This document shows, piece after piece, positions 1-10,800 of a DNA stretch of 59,687 nucleotides. The notes under the pieces are model-generated. The model did not search any database. It was given only the letters and a program-made list of their open reading frames with translations, and was not told where the DNA came from. Position 1 is the first letter of the stretch. The number at the start of each line of letters is the position of its first letter. The position numbers and the translations under genes were made by a program. The stretch comes from an uncultured Prevotella sp. (GTDB lineage Bacteria; Bacteroidota; Bacteroidia; Bacteroidales; Bacteroidaceae): positions 1-59,687 of the forward strand of contig CAMVSV010000014.1 in NCBI GenBank assembly GCA_947170265.1, read 5' to 3'.

Positions 1-127
1 TTTGATTGCTCTCGCTTAATCGGAAAGTTCTGCGGGACGTGAAAAACACCCTTTCCGCATGATTTTTCAATTCCGTGAAACAGTTAACAAATGTGAACGG
101 AAAATATTCTCCGCACAGTGAGAAAAC

Positions 128-208
128 GAAAGTGCCACTTTCACGTTGCGAAAGAGGCTCTTTTACCTTCCAAAAGAGCCTCTTTTGCACGCTAAAAGAG
201 GCTCTTTT
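128..208. repeat. Array of four palindromes at exact 22-bp spacing (left copy)
   Basis: Four short palindromes, each with two 6- to 7-base arms around one central base, are centred at 135, 157, 179 and 201, so the period is exactly 22 bp. The first has the arms AAAGTG/CACTTT. The next three have AAAGAG/CTCTTT with an extra flanking A/T. The single-base centre rules out an RNA hairpin per unit, so these look like DNA-level binding sites on one face of the helix. A sister array lies at 22682-22760 beyond the other end of the starch locus. Confidence 0.85.
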
Positions 209-474
209 AAAACGCCCCTTTCAACAACTTGATTACCAATGAGTTACAATGGTCAAAAATTAAGCTTCCCTAAGACTCTAAAAGTTAAAAAGTTTAAATA
301 AATTCTTACGAATTTTACATTTGTTTACAAAATGTTTCACGGGATTTTCATATAGTTTTCCCAATGGTTTTTGCCCGCATCATTCCGATGCGGATTTTCA
401 GTGAATTTGAGAAAAATCATTGTAACCACACATATTTTTTACTGTAACAGCGCAGCATGTTCCAAATATTTTCA

Positions 475-482
475 TACATTTG
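475..482 (+). promoter_or_regulatory. Candidate -7 box for the susC transcript
   Basis: TACATTTG followed by C matches the Bacteroidota -7 consensus TAnnTTTG. No TTG sits 19-20 bp upstream, so the -33 element is weak or the gene needs an activator. The leader from here to the susC start is about 50 bases and contains AACCTAAC at 526-533, a motif also found in the leaders of two amylase transcripts. Confidence 0.5.
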
Positions 483-537
483 CAGAAGCAAGCTAAACCG
501 AAACTACTATTGACTAAACCTAAAGAACCTAACTTAT

Positions 538-3264
538 ATGCAGAAGACAGCATTACTATCCCTTCTTGTGGCATTGGGAACTCCCTCAATGGCACAAAAC
601 AATGTCAGGACAGAGGCTGACACGCTCACCATACACCAAGGCGTGACAACAAAGTCAGCCGACGTGGTGGGTGAAGACAGGATGAACAAAGGACTTGTAA
701 CCAACTCACTCGACGCACTCTCGGGACAAGCCGCCGGTGTGAGCGTGTCGAGCGGTGCCGACCGAATGGCCATGCTCTCGTCGGTCAGGGTGCGTGGCAC
801 CACGTCGCTCACCGGAGGCAACGAGCCATTGGTAATCATCGACGGGGTTTACAGCGACCTGTCGACACTCGCCGGAGTGTTTCCTGCCGACATTGAAAGC
901 TTCACCATACTTAAGAATGCCGCCGAGACGGCACCCTACGGCTCGCGTGGTGCCAGCGGTGTGATAGTGGTGACCACTAAGAAAGGCAAGGGAGGACAGT
1001 TCCACATCTCCTACGATGCCAACATTGGTTTTGAGAGAGCATATAAGTTCATTGACATGCTCAATGCCAAAGACTATGTGAGCACGGCAAAGAGTCTCGG
1101 ACTGAACTATGTTGACGGAGGCTACGACACCGACTTCCAGAAAGCCATAACGCGCACCGGCTACATACAGAACCACCACATTGCCTTCAGCGGAGGCTCA
1201 AAGGCGAGCAACTACAGGGCATCGCTCGGCTTTCTCGACCACGGAACGGTGATACGGAGCACCGGCTACCGCACCTTCGTGGCAAAGCTCGACCTCCAGC
1301 AGAAAGCCTTCGACGACATCCTGACGATTGACTTCGGAGTGTTTGGCTCGTCACAGAAAAACAAATACATTGACGACACGCAGAAACTGTTCTACTCGGC
1401 AGCGACGATGAACCCCACACTGTCAAACGACCAGAACGCGTCGGGAGGATGGGACCGCAACGCCAACGCCTCGCAGATAAACCCGCCGGCACCGCTGCTC
1501 AGGAAGAAAGACCATGAGAAGATACAGGGCGTGAACTCACACATTGGCTTCGACTTCGACCTGCTGCGCCACAGCATCACCTCACTCCACCTGAAGCTCT
1601 TCGGCTCCTACAGCCACAGCAGCGACGAGAATGCACAGTTCTTCCCAACATGGGTGTGGGGACAGGCACAAGCCTACCGCAAGGAACAGAAGACAGAGGA
1701 GTGGCTCGGCAATGCCACGCTCACCTTCAACCGCAAATGGGGCAACCATGAACTCGGAGCCACCGCACTGGCTGAATACCAGCGCTACACACGCTCGGGT
1801 TTCTGGACAACAGTGAAGGGCTTCACCACCAACGAGATGGGCTACGACAACCTCGGAGCAGGTGCCGACATACCGTTCGGCGGCACAGGCAGCGACTACG
1901 ACACTCCCTCGCTCGCATCATTCATGATGAAAGCCGACTATACCCTCTTCGACTGCGCCACGCTATCAGCCTCGCTGCGCGCCGACGGTTCGTCATTGTT
2001 CGGTTCACACAACAGGTGGGGATGGTTCCCGTCGGTATCAGCATCGTGGGACATCATCAAGACCATGGACCGCAACGCCACGACCACATCACCACTCTAC
2101 CCCGTAACCATGCTCAAGATGCGCACCGGCTACGGACTGTCGGGAAACCTCGGAGGCATAGAGTCATACAACTCACTGCTGCTCATCAAAGCCTCGGGCA
2201 CCACCATGTGGAACGGAAACAACGAGGTGACCTTCAGCCAGCTCTCAAACGTCAACCCCGACCTGAAATGGGAGACACGGGGAACCTACAACATCGGTAT
2301 GGACGTAGGACTATGGAACAACCGACTGGTGATGACAGCCGAATACTACTACTCCAAGACATGGGACATGCTCTACCACTACGACGTGCCGGTGCCGCCG
2401 TTCCCCTACGACAAATGGGTGGCAAACCTCGGAGAGATGAGCAACCAGGGATTTGAAATAGGTCTTGGAGGCACTCCCATACACAAGAAAGACATGGAGC
2501 TGAACATAAACCTCAACATGTCGTTCCAGAAAAACAAACTCATCTCACTCTCGGGATACTACAACGACACATTCATGACTGCATCGTCGATGACCGCCAT
2601 AGGAGGACTCAACGGTGCCGGCTTCCACGGCGGCAACAACAACATTGTATACCAGATAGTGGGACAGCCCCTCGGCGTGTTCTACCTGCCCCACTGCACC
2701 GGACTCACGCAAGAGAGCGACGGCACCTACAGCTATGCCATTGCCGACCTCGACGGCAACGGCACGGTGAACATTGAAGACGGTGGCGACAGATATATAG
2801 CCGGACAAGCCACACCGAAGATGATGCTCGGCTCAAACGTCTCGTTCCGATACAAGGACTTCGACATCTCCATGCAAGTCAACGGTGCCTTCGGACATAA
2901 GATTTACAACGGCTCGTCGCTGACATACATGAACATGTCGTCGTTTGCCGACTACAACGTCATGAGCGACGCACCGGAGAAGAAAATCTACGACCAGACA
3001 GCCACCGACTACTGGCTCAAGAGCGCCGACTACGTCAACATTGACTACATAACCGTGGGATGGAACGTGCCGCTCGGCAACACACGCTACATCAGCTCGC
3101 TCAGACTGAGCGCATCGGTGAACAACCTCGCCACCATCACCGCCTACAGTGGGCTGACACCCATGATCAACTCATCGGCTGTAAACGGCACACTCGGCAT
3201 TGACGACAAGAACACCTATCCACCATACCGCAGCTACAGCCTCGGCGTGAGCATACAATTCTAA
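538..3264 (+). CDS. SusC-like TonB-dependent outer-membrane transporter
   Basis: This is the outer-membrane beta-barrel that imports malto-oligosaccharides using TonB energy, in complex with the SusD-like lipoprotein encoded 29 bases downstream. The 908-residue product starts with a signal peptide (about residues 1-19, ending SMAQ). A plug domain follows (about 35-150, with the typical LSGQAAGV and VRVRGTTSL segments), then the barrel, which ends in the aromatic terminus SIQF. It lacks the N-terminal carboxypeptidase-regulatory-like domain found in most SusC proteins, which explains its length below 1,000 residues. Starch is inferred from the downstream amylases. The transporter assignment is firm. 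Confidence 0.95.
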   Translation: MQKTALLSLLVALGTPSMAQNNVRTEADTLTIHQGVTTKSADVVGEDRMNKGLVTNSLDALSGQAAGVSVSSGADRMAMLSSVRVRGTTSLTGGNEPLVIIDGVYSDLSTLAGVFPADIESFTILKNAAETAPYGSRGASGVIVVTTKKGKGGQFHISYDANIGFERAYKFIDMLNAKDYVSTAKSLGLNYVDGGYDTDFQKAITRTGYIQNHHIAFSGGSKASNYRASLGFLDHGTVIRSTGYRTFVAKLDLQQKAFDDILTIDFGVFGSSQKNKYIDDTQKLFYSAATMNPTLSNDQNASGGWDRNANASQINPPAPLLRKKDHEKIQGVNSHIGFDFDLLRHSITSLHLKLFGSYSHSSDENAQFFPTWVWGQAQAYRKEQKTEEWLGNATLTFNRKWGNHELGATALAEYQRYTRSGFWTTVKGFTTNEMGYDNLGAGADIPFGGTGSDYDTPSLASFMMKADYTLFDCATLSASLRADGSSLFGSHNRWGWFPSVSASWDIIKTMDRNATTTSPLYPVTMLKMRTGYGLSGNLGGIESYNSLLLIKASGTTMWNGNNEVTFSQLSNVNPDLKWETRGTYNIGMDVGLWNNRLVMTAEYYYSKTWDMLYHYDVPVPPFPYDKWVANLGEMSNQGFEIGLGGTPIHKKDMELNINLNMSFQKNKLISLSGYYNDTFMTASSMTAIGGLNGAGFHGGNNNIVYQIVGQPLGVFYLPHCTGLTQESDGTYSYAIADLDGNGTVNIEDGGDRYIAGQATPKMMLGSNVSFRYKDFDISMQVNGAFGHKIYNGSSLTYMNMSSFADYNVMSDAPEKKIYDQTATDYWLKSADYVNIDYITVGWNVPLGNTRYISSLRLSASVNNLATITAYSGLTPMINSSAVNGTLGIDDKNTYPPYRSYSLGVSIQF

Positions 3265-3293
3265 AACTGCCATACAACAAAAACAAAAGCACA

Positions 3294-4934
3294 ATGAAAA
3301 CAATAAACACCATAACAGCAATAATAGCCTCGACAATGCTCACGGCATGTCTCTCGGAGGACCCACGAGGAGCACTCGAGGCTGACAGCGCCTACTCCGA
3401 CGGCAACGTCCTGGAACTCGCCACCGTTGCCGACATCTACAACTACATTGGAGGAAACAGCGACAGCCAGGGACTGCAAGGCACCAGCCGCGGTGTCTAT
3501 GACCTCAACACCTTCACCACCGACGAAGCCATGCTACCCACACGCGGCGGCGACTGGTATGACGGTGGACTGTGGCAGGGACTATACCTCCATCAGTGGA
3601 CTCCATCGGAGACTATACTCGAAGACACATGGAACTATCTATATAAAGTCATAATGCTGTGCAACATGCACATTGAGACGCTCAACAGCAACAGCCAGCT
3701 GCTTACCTCAGACAGACTGGAAGCCGACAAGGCTGAGCTCAGGGCTGTGAGAGCCATGTTCCTGTTCTACGCCATGGATCTCTTTGGAAACATACCCGTT
3801 CCCACCACGGCAGAAAAAAACATTGCCAACGTGACGCAGAGATCGCGCAGCGAGACCTTCAGGTTCATAATTAGTGAGCTGCAAGCCACAGAGCCACTGC
3901 TGCCCAACGGCAGAAGCAACACCGAGAACGCATACTACGGCAGACTGACAAAGCCCGTGGCACACTTCCTGCTGGCAAAGCTGCTGCTCAACGCCGAGGT
4001 CTACGGCGACGACGACTGGACGGACAACAGCCATCCCGACGGCAGACAAATGACCTTCACCGTGGACAACACCGCCATGAACGCATGGGAGGCATGCATG
4101 GCATACTGCGACAAGATTGCCAACGAGGGATATGAGCTCGAAAACTCGCTCACCGACAACTTCCAGCTGCACAACGAGACATCACGGGAGAACATATTCA
4201 CCATTCCAATGGACAAATATCTCTATGCCAACCAGTACCAATACCTCTTCCGTTCACGACACTACAGCCACGGCTCAGCACTCGGCATGGACGCATGGAA
4301 CGGTACCGCCGCAACGGTGGCAACAATGAAGACCTTCGGCTATGGCACCGACAGTCCCGACACACGCATGGACATGTCATTCTACTACGGTCCGCTATAC
4401 GTCAACAACAAACCGGTGTTGCTCGAAGACGGCACACAACTGGAATACCAACCACTGGAACTAATGCTCGACCTCACGGGGTCGCCCTACGAGAAAACTG
4501 CCGGTGCACGCATGAAGAAATATGAGAGCGACCCCACCGCCTATGCCGACGGCAAGCTGCAAAGCAACGACATCGTGTTGTTTCGCTATGCCGACGTGCT
4601 GCTCATGAAAGGCGAGGCTCTCTTCCGCAACGGTGGCGACGGTTCAGAATATATAAATATGGTGCGCGCAAGAGTCGGAATGCCCGACATTCAGCTCACT
4701 GCCGACGAAGCCATTGGCGGCAGCACCCCAACACTGCTCGATGAACGCCTCAAGGAACTTGTATGGGAGGGTTGGCGCAGAAACGACCTCATACGCTTCC
4801 ACTGCTTCCACCTCGCCTACGACCAGCGTCCGCAGCTCGCCGGCGAAGGCAATGCCTATACCACAGTGTTCCCCATACCCTCCGATGTGCTCAGCCTCAA
4901 TGGCAACATGAAACAAAACAAAGGGTATGAATAA
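3294..4934 (+). CDS. SusD/RagB-family starch-binding outer-membrane lipoprotein
   Basis: The product is the surface glycan-binding lid of the SusCD transporter. The 546-residue protein has a lipoprotein signal with the lipobox LTAC (Cys19). It shows the helical RagB/SusD hallmarks: the segment RAVRAMFLFYAMDLFGNIP near residues 145-165, and DERLKELVWEGWRRNDLIRF near 480-500 in the C-terminal SusD domain. It directly follows susC with a 29-base gap, so the two are co-transcribed. The ligand (starch or maltodextrin) is inferred from neighbouring alpha-amylases. Family membership is certain. Confidence 0.95.
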   Translation: MKTINTITAIIASTMLTACLSEDPRGALEADSAYSDGNVLELATVADIYNYIGGNSDSQGLQGTSRGVYDLNTFTTDEAMLPTRGGDWYDGGLWQGLYLHQWTPSETILEDTWNYLYKVIMLCNMHIETLNSNSQLLTSDRLEADKAELRAVRAMFLFYAMDLFGNIPVPTTAEKNIANVTQRSRSETFRFIISELQATEPLLPNGRSNTENAYYGRLTKPVAHFLLAKLLLNAEVYGDDDWTDNSHPDGRQMTFTVDNTAMNAWEACMAYCDKIANEGYELENSLTDNFQLHNETSRENIFTIPMDKYLYANQYQYLFRSRHYSHGSALGMDAWNGTAATVATMKTFGYGTDSPDTRMDMSFYYGPLYVNNKPVLLEDGTQLEYQPLELMLDLTGSPYEKTAGARMKKYESDPTAYADGKLQSNDIVLFRYADVLLMKGEALFRNGGDGSEYINMVRARVGMPDIQLTADEAIGGSTPTLLDERLKELVWEGWRRNDLIRFHCFHLAYDQRPQLAGEGNAYTTVFPIPSDVLSLNGNMKQNKGYE

Positions 4935-4946
4935 TTTGCAAAATCC

Positions 4947-4977
4947 TTGCTTTATAAGAAAAAATGTTTTAAATTTG
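4947..4977 (+). promoter_or_regulatory. Promoter of the small lipoprotein gene
   Basis: TTG at 4947-4949 and TAAATTTG at 4970-4977 are separated by 20 bp, the standard Bacteroidota -33/-7 layout. The transcript would start about 60 bases before the gene at 5041, so this gene is probably transcribed apart from susCD. Confidence 0.7.
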
Positions 4978-5040
4978 CTAAATCAAAGCATAAAAAACCA
5001 AATTGACGACTAACAATAATTATTCACAAACAAAAAAACT

Positions 5041-5556
5041 ATGAGAAAGATCTATCAGATTGCTCTTGCAGCAACAGTGGCATGCACCATGGTGGCATGT
5101 GGAAACAAGACAAACAACAACGGCGACAATGCCGACTCAGTGAAGACAGAAGAGGTGGCACAGGCTCCAAGCAACATCGGCGAGTGCGAATGGTTCACAG
5201 TGACAGTACCAGAGGGATGGAAAGCGACAGTCGACAACGATTGGGACTCAATGAAGAGTGTAAGAATGGAAGACGTCAACTCCTCTGAGACCTTCAAACC
5301 GGTGGTAGAGGTTATTGTATACAAGGACAAGACACAGAAGGAAGCCATTGAAAGCGACCTGAAGAGTGACAACGACTCCAAGGGTGACGACATGAAGATT
5401 GGCGAATACACCTTCAACACCATTCTCGGAAAGAACAGCGTGAACCACTGCTACACCACGCTGGCTGACGGCAGACTCATGGAAGTGAAAGTGGTTTACA
5501 CACTGCCAGATGCCGAGACACTGAAGCCCATCGTGGAAAGCATCAAACTGAAATAA
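5041..5556 (+). CDS. Small exported lipoprotein of unknown function
   Basis: The 171-residue product has a lipoprotein signal peptide ending TMVACG (Cys20). A short low-complexity Asn/Asp-rich linker leads to a compact domain of about 120 residues. I do not recognise a catalytic motif. The mature part has the look of a small alpha/beta fold with alternating strands (WFTVTVPEGW, FKPVVEVIVYKD, LMEVKVVYTL). It has its own promoter and its own strong terminator at 5571-5617. It therefore sits inside the starch locus as an independent unit and may not be functionally tied to starch use. Confidence 0.85.
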   Translation: MRKIYQIALAATVACTMVACGNKTNNNGDNADSVKTEEVAQAPSNIGECEWFTVTVPEGWKATVDNDWDSMKSVRMEDVNSSETFKPVVEVIVYKDKTQKEAIESDLKSDNDSKGDDMKIGEYTFNTILGKNSVNHCYTTLADGRLMEVKVVYTLPDAETLKPIVESIKLK

Positions 5557-5570
5557 CATTCCCCGAAAAA

Positions 5571-5617
5571 AACAAACAGCTGCCTGTATTGATAATGCAG
5601 GCAGCTGTTTGTTTTTT
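5571..5617 (+). terminator. Rho-independent terminator
   Basis: A 16-bp perfect stem (5571-5586 pairs with 5598-5613) with an 11-base loop is followed by a run of T. The left side also carries A residues, so it may work in both directions. It separates the lipoprotein gene from the amylase transcript. Confidence 0.9.
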
Positions 5618-5662
5618 GTGTGCACCATGAACTTCCGGAAATTAAAAATAATTGAAAATTGT

Positions 5663-5692
5663 TTGCTCGTATTAAAATAAATCGTAAATTTG
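5663..5692 (+). promoter_or_regulatory. Promoter of the first amylase operon
   Basis: TTG at 5663-5665 and TAAATTTG at 5685-5692 are spaced by 19 bp. The leader then carries AACCTAAC at 5719-5726, as in the susC leader. It should drive the amylase at 5739, the large module protein at 7817 and the small peptide gene at 12992, up to the terminator at 13193. Confidence 0.75.
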
Positions 5693-5738
5693 CACATATT
5701 GTATACAAGACTTAAAGAAACCTAACAAAAACATAGCT

Positions 5739-7769
5739 ATGAAAAAAGTCTATTCACTATTGATTGCCATAGTGTTTATTCCCATGGCATTGGCGGCAGC
5801 CGACGGATGGCCCGCAAACTACGGCGGCGTGATGCTGCAAGGATTCTACTGGGACTCATACCAAGACACAAAATGGAGTAAGCTCACATCGCAAGCCGAC
5901 GAGCTGTCGAAGTATTTCGACCTGATATGGGTGCCCAACTCAGCCTACTGCGCAAGCTACAGTTCCATGGGCTATGACCCATGCTACTGGTTTGACCAGC
6001 GCAGCGCCTTTGGCAACGAATCGACACTGAGAACCATGATTGAGACCTTCAAGAAGAAAGGTACTGGATTCATCGAAGACATCGTCATCAACCACAAGAA
6101 GGGAGCAGCCAGCAAGACCGACTTCCCCGAGGAAAAGTGGAACGGCAACACCATCAGCTGGAGCCTCGCCGACTTCTGCAGCAACGACGACGGAGGCTAC
6201 TCGGTATCGCAGGGATACAAATTCTCGGGAGCCTACGACAGCGGAGACGACTTCTCGGGCTACCCCGACATTGACCATACCAGCGCCAACGTGCAGAAAA
6301 ACGTGAAACTTTATTTCGACTACCTGCTCAACGACCTCGGATATGTAGGCTTCCGCCTCGACATGGTGAAAGGCTACTCACCGCAATACACCAAACTGTA
6401 TAATCAGGCAGCAAACCCCAAGTTCTCAGTAGGAGAATACTGGGATGGCAGCTATGAGGCTGTGACAGGATGGATAAACAACACCGGCAAGACCTCGGCA
6501 GCCTTTGACTTCCCACTGAAGTTCAAGCTCAACGAAGCATGCAGCGGCAACTGGGGAGCACTCTCCGACAAAGGCATAGCAGGCTCGCCCGACATGAACC
6601 GCTATGCCGTGACTTTCATCGACAACCACGACACATGGCGCAAGGAAGACGGCAGTGCACCCAACCGTATCTACGACAACGTGCTCGCTGCAAACGCCTT
6701 CATACTCGGCATGCCCGGCACACCATGTATCTTCCTGCCCCACTGGAAGAGCTACAAGACCGACATTGCCAACATGATACTTGCCCGCAAGGCTGCCGGC
6801 ATAACCAACCAGAGCACCATAGAACAGCAGGATGCTGTAGGCGGCGGATATGTCATCAAGGTGAGAGGTACGAAAGGCACGGTGCTCGTGACTGTAGGAC
6901 CGGTGTCGGGCTACGACACCTCCGGCTTCAAGCTCATCTCTTCGGGTGACAACTATGCCTACTATGTGACAAGCAGCACAACAGTAAGCGGACTGATTAC
7001 CGAGAAAGACAAGGAGTTCACCGTATATGTGAATGCCACGGAGGCACCCTATCTATACGCATGGAACAGCCACGGCACGCTCAACGGCGCATGGCCAGGA
7101 AAGAAAATGACCGAGACAACCACCACCGAAGACGGAAAGACATGGTTCAAGCAGACCTTCAAGGCTCCTGTGACAAACATTATCATTACCGACAATGAAG
7201 GAAACCAGACCGACGACATACCGGGCATTGACTCCGACACCTACCTCACCTACGACGGCAAGGAGACTGCCAGCGACGTGACATACGTCTACGACGGCTC
7301 TGCCGACGCATCGGGACTGCCCAGCTGCGCCACCGTGAAGCCCGGACACGTCTATGCCTACTTCGAAGCCGACGGCGAATATCCCAACCCCAGTGCGTAT
7401 GCATGGAACGGAGCAACACAGTTTGCAGGCTCATGGCCCGGAACGAAAATGGAAGTCGTGGGAAAAACCAAGAAAGGCAACACCGTATATCTCTGGGACG
7501 GAGGCAAGGGCGACGACCTGCCGGCAATGATTATCTTCAACAACACCTCATCGCCACAGACACAAGACCTCGTGTTCATCAACGGAGGCTACTACAACTC
7601 CAACGGCTATGTGGCTACGGTAAGCCTGCCTGACAACATTCAGTCAATGAAGGCAGAGACCACCACACACCATAACTACTACGACCTGCAAGGAAGAAAC
7701 ATGGGCACCACCCTGCCTACGACAAAGGGCATATATATATATAAAGGTGGAAAGTTCGTAGTGAAATAA
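5739..7769 (+). CDS. Secreted GH13 alpha-amylase with two CBM26-like modules
   Basis: The enzyme hydrolyses internal alpha-1,4 bonds of starch outside the cell or at its surface. The 676-residue protein has a signal peptide ending about residue 19 (ALAAA). A GH13 catalytic barrel carries the four conserved regions: DIVINH, GFRLDM (nucleophile Asp208), VGEYW (acid/base Glu233) and FIDNHD (Asp298). Two CBM26-like starch-binding modules follow (about 430-505 and 537-623), each with the aromatic AYAW/LYAW and WPG signatures. The last 30 residues (YDLQGRNM...KGIYIYKGGKFVVK) resemble a short type IX secretion sorting tail. It is the first gene of an operon with the 7817 gene, 47 bases downstream. 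Confidence 0.95.
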   Translation: MKKVYSLLIAIVFIPMALAAADGWPANYGGVMLQGFYWDSYQDTKWSKLTSQADELSKYFDLIWVPNSAYCASYSSMGYDPCYWFDQRSAFGNESTLRTMIETFKKKGTGFIEDIVINHKKGAASKTDFPEEKWNGNTISWSLADFCSNDDGGYSVSQGYKFSGAYDSGDDFSGYPDIDHTSANVQKNVKLYFDYLLNDLGYVGFRLDMVKGYSPQYTKLYNQAANPKFSVGEYWDGSYEAVTGWINNTGKTSAAFDFPLKFKLNEACSGNWGALSDKGIAGSPDMNRYAVTFIDNHDTWRKEDGSAPNRIYDNVLAANAFILGMPGTPCIFLPHWKSYKTDIANMILARKAAGITNQSTIEQQDAVGGGYVIKVRGTKGTVLVTVGPVSGYDTSGFKLISSGDNYAYYVTSSTTVSGLITEKDKEFTVYVNATEAPYLYAWNSHGTLNGAWPGKKMTETTTTEDGKTWFKQTFKAPVTNIIITDNEGNQTDDIPGIDSDTYLTYDGKETASDVTYVYDGSADASGLPSCATVKPGHVYAYFEADGEYPNPSAYAWNGATQFAGSWPGTKMEVVGKTKKGNTVYLWDGGKGDDLPAMIIFNNTSSPQTQDLVFINGGYYNSNGYVATVSLPDNIQSMKAETTTHHNYYDLQGRNMGTTLPTTKGIYIYKGGKFVVK

Positions 7770-7816
7770 CATAGTAACGATTAACTCAATTATTCATAAA
7801 TTTAAAACTATCTATT

Positions 7817-10800
7817 ATGAAAAAACGACTATTAACCCTCGCGTGGCTGCTATGCCCCTTGCTATTCATGGCACAGGCAATGGCAGACTTCACAGTATTT
7901 GTGAAGGTGAACACGACACAGAAGGTCAATCTGTATTTCTGGGGTGTTGAAGGAGCTACAACTTCATGGCCCGGCAATGCGATGACCACGACCACGAAGC
8001 ACAACTACACTACTGGCGCTGATGATGAGCTTTACACCTACACCATCAGTGGTATTTCGGCAACATCAATCAATGGTATTTTCAATTTAAGCGGAGGTTC
8101 ACCACAGACTGCCAATCTCACACTTGTAAACGAAGGTGTCTATGAATGGAATGGAGAGAACCAAGCAGGCGCTACCAACATCACTGGTGACTACACCAAT
8201 ACCGCAAGCACCTATAAGGTTTACTTTGAAGATCCGGGATGGGATGAAGTCTACGCTTACCCATTCTCAAACGACGCTGCAGTTGACGAGGCATGGCCCG
8301 GAAAGGAGATAAACAAGAACGGTGCCGGAAAATATGAATATTCCTACACGGCAACAAGTGCACCAGATTATATTATCTTCAACAACGGTAGCAATAGACA
8401 GACTCCAGACCTGACATTCGTTGACGAGAAGACATATACTCATGTCTATACCGTAGTAGGAAGCTCCACCGCACTCTTTACTGGTGCTTGGACTCCAGAC
8501 ATGCCCGTCAACGACATGACAGCCAACAGCGACGGAACCTACACTTGGACAAAGGAAGGAGTGGAACTCTCTGAGAATGTAGCGTTCAAAGTTACCTATG
8601 GACACGACGGATGGAACTTGAACTATGGTGCAGGCTGCACCGTAAATGGTGAAGATGTCACCATATCAATTCCTGAGACTGCCACATACGATGTGACTAT
8701 AACCCTTGACCTTGCGAACAACTCCCTCACCGGAGTGGCTACAAAGCAGGGTGGAACAGAACAGAATGCGACCATCACCAGCGTACAGTATGCCGGTGAC
8801 GACAACAGCTGGACAGGAGCGGATTTCACTGCCGACGCTACAGCTGCAAACAAGTACACATACGAGCTTGACCTTTCCAGCAACACCGAGAACATTGGAT
8901 TCAAGTTCCTGCCTAACAGCAACTGGCTCGGATATGGAAACGTTACCCTTGACGCACCTACAGGCTGGATAACAGACTCTGGTGAACCCAACCATAACTT
9001 CGTACTGAACAACGCTTCCACTGGCTATCAGAAATATCTCATCACAGCCACATGGGAAGAGAACCCCTCAGCAACAGAAGGATGGACACTGAAGGTTGAA
9101 GGCACAGAAGAACGTCCAACACCCACCTATACAGCAAAGTTCACCAACGATGGCAAATGGACAACCGTCTATGCTTATCTCTACAACGGCGATGGAACAG
9201 TAGGTACCGAATGGCCCGGAACAGCTATTGAGAAGAACGGTGATACCTGGGACTTCTCCGCACAGCTCACTTCTGCACCTACACACATCATCTTCAATGC
9301 AGGCAACAATCGTCCGCAGACCGAAGACTTTGTTTTCACTGAAGGACAGACCTATAACTACACCGTACCTAAGTACACCATCTGCGGCTACGACAAGTTC
9401 TACGGCGGATGGGGAGCTACAGAAGGAAAGGACGTTAACGTGATGACTCTCGGCGACGACGGTAAGTTCACATGGACAAAGACCGACGTAGAAGTAACAT
9501 CAAGCGAGCTTGAGCAACAGTTCCGTCTGCAGGTTAACAACGCTTATACCAGCGAAGGAATCTACAACGTGGCTGGCTTCAACGGAAACATTTCCAACAC
9601 CCTTCCCAAAGCCGGCACCTACGACGTTACCGTAACATTCGACCAGAACACCATGACGGTAAGCGCTGAGTACACCCGTCACACCGTACCTGCTAAGGAC
9701 TACACCGTGACACTCGTCAACAGTGCTGCATGGAGCACAGTGAATGCCTACGCATGGAGCGGTGACGGCGATACCGCTATCAAGAAGTCGGGCGAATGGC
9801 CAGGAACAGAAGCTACAAAGAGCGATGCCAAGGTGGGCACATTCGACACCTACACCTACACCTTCGAGAACATGGAAGAGGACGACGTTCCTGAAAAGAT
9901 TATCTGGAACGACGGCACCAACCAGACTGCTGACCTCACCTTTGAAGACGGTGCCACATACTGGAACGAGACTGTATACGGTCTTGAAGGTGCAGCCTTC
10001 GGTGGCTGGAAAGACGGCAGCCAGTATCGCGGCATTGAGAATATCCTCACCAAGACCGGTGAAGGCATCTACACATATACCGTTTCCGGCGTGAACCTCA
10101 CAGGTGGCACTGCTTATCCTTACCGTGTGTCGGTGAATGGTGCATGGGCATCGCTTGGCATCGGTGGCGTTGACGGCAACAAGGAGTTCCGTCCTGAGGA
10201 AGATGGCGAATACACCATAACCATCACCCTCAACACCAACCCCGAAGTGAAGAGCGTGGAAGCAACACTCACCAAGGATGAAAGACCTGCTACCTCTACC
10301 TACAATGCAACCTTCGTGAACACACCGGGATGGGAAAATGTATATGCTTATGTGTGTGCCAACGACGCTTCTATCGACAATGTGGAATGGCCAGGCGTGA
10401 AACTGACTGCCAGCGACGCCGACACCTACAGCTACAGCGCTGAACTCACGACAAGTCCCCAGTACATCATCTTCAACAATGGTGTGACAGGCGAAGGAGC
10501 TGACCAGACCGACGACCTCACATGGGAGAACGGCAAGCAATATACCGTTGCTGTGGAATATATCAACCTCCTTGGCGACATGAACAACTGGGATACTACT
10601 GCAGAAGCCCTGTTCACTAAGAGTCCCTCTGCAGAGAACACATGGGTAATAGAAGACATTGATTTGAGCAGCACTACAGAAGACATAGAAGTAAAACTCT
10701 TTGTTAACGACAACTGGCTCGGATTCAATGATATCACCATAAATGCTCCTGAAGGATGGCTTGTTGACGACGGAACCGACGATCACGACATCAAGTTCAT

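Larger units (their letters stand above)
1..537. other. Intergenic leader region of the starch locus
   Basis: I see no gene in this 537-base stretch. It contains the first 22-bp palindrome array (128-208), a 7-bp stem-loop CCGCATC/GATGCGG at 375-393, and the likely susC promoter at 475-482, each listed separately or here. The stem-loop is not followed by a clear T-run, so it is more likely an operator or a leader structure than a terminator. The first 120 bases show nothing I can identify. Confidence 0.6.

Noticed and set aside
128..208. CRISPR array
   Set aside because: The regular 22-bp step suggests repeats and spacers, but the units are palindromes of two types, linkers are only 7-9 bases, and no cas genes are present. 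The same holds for 22682-22760.
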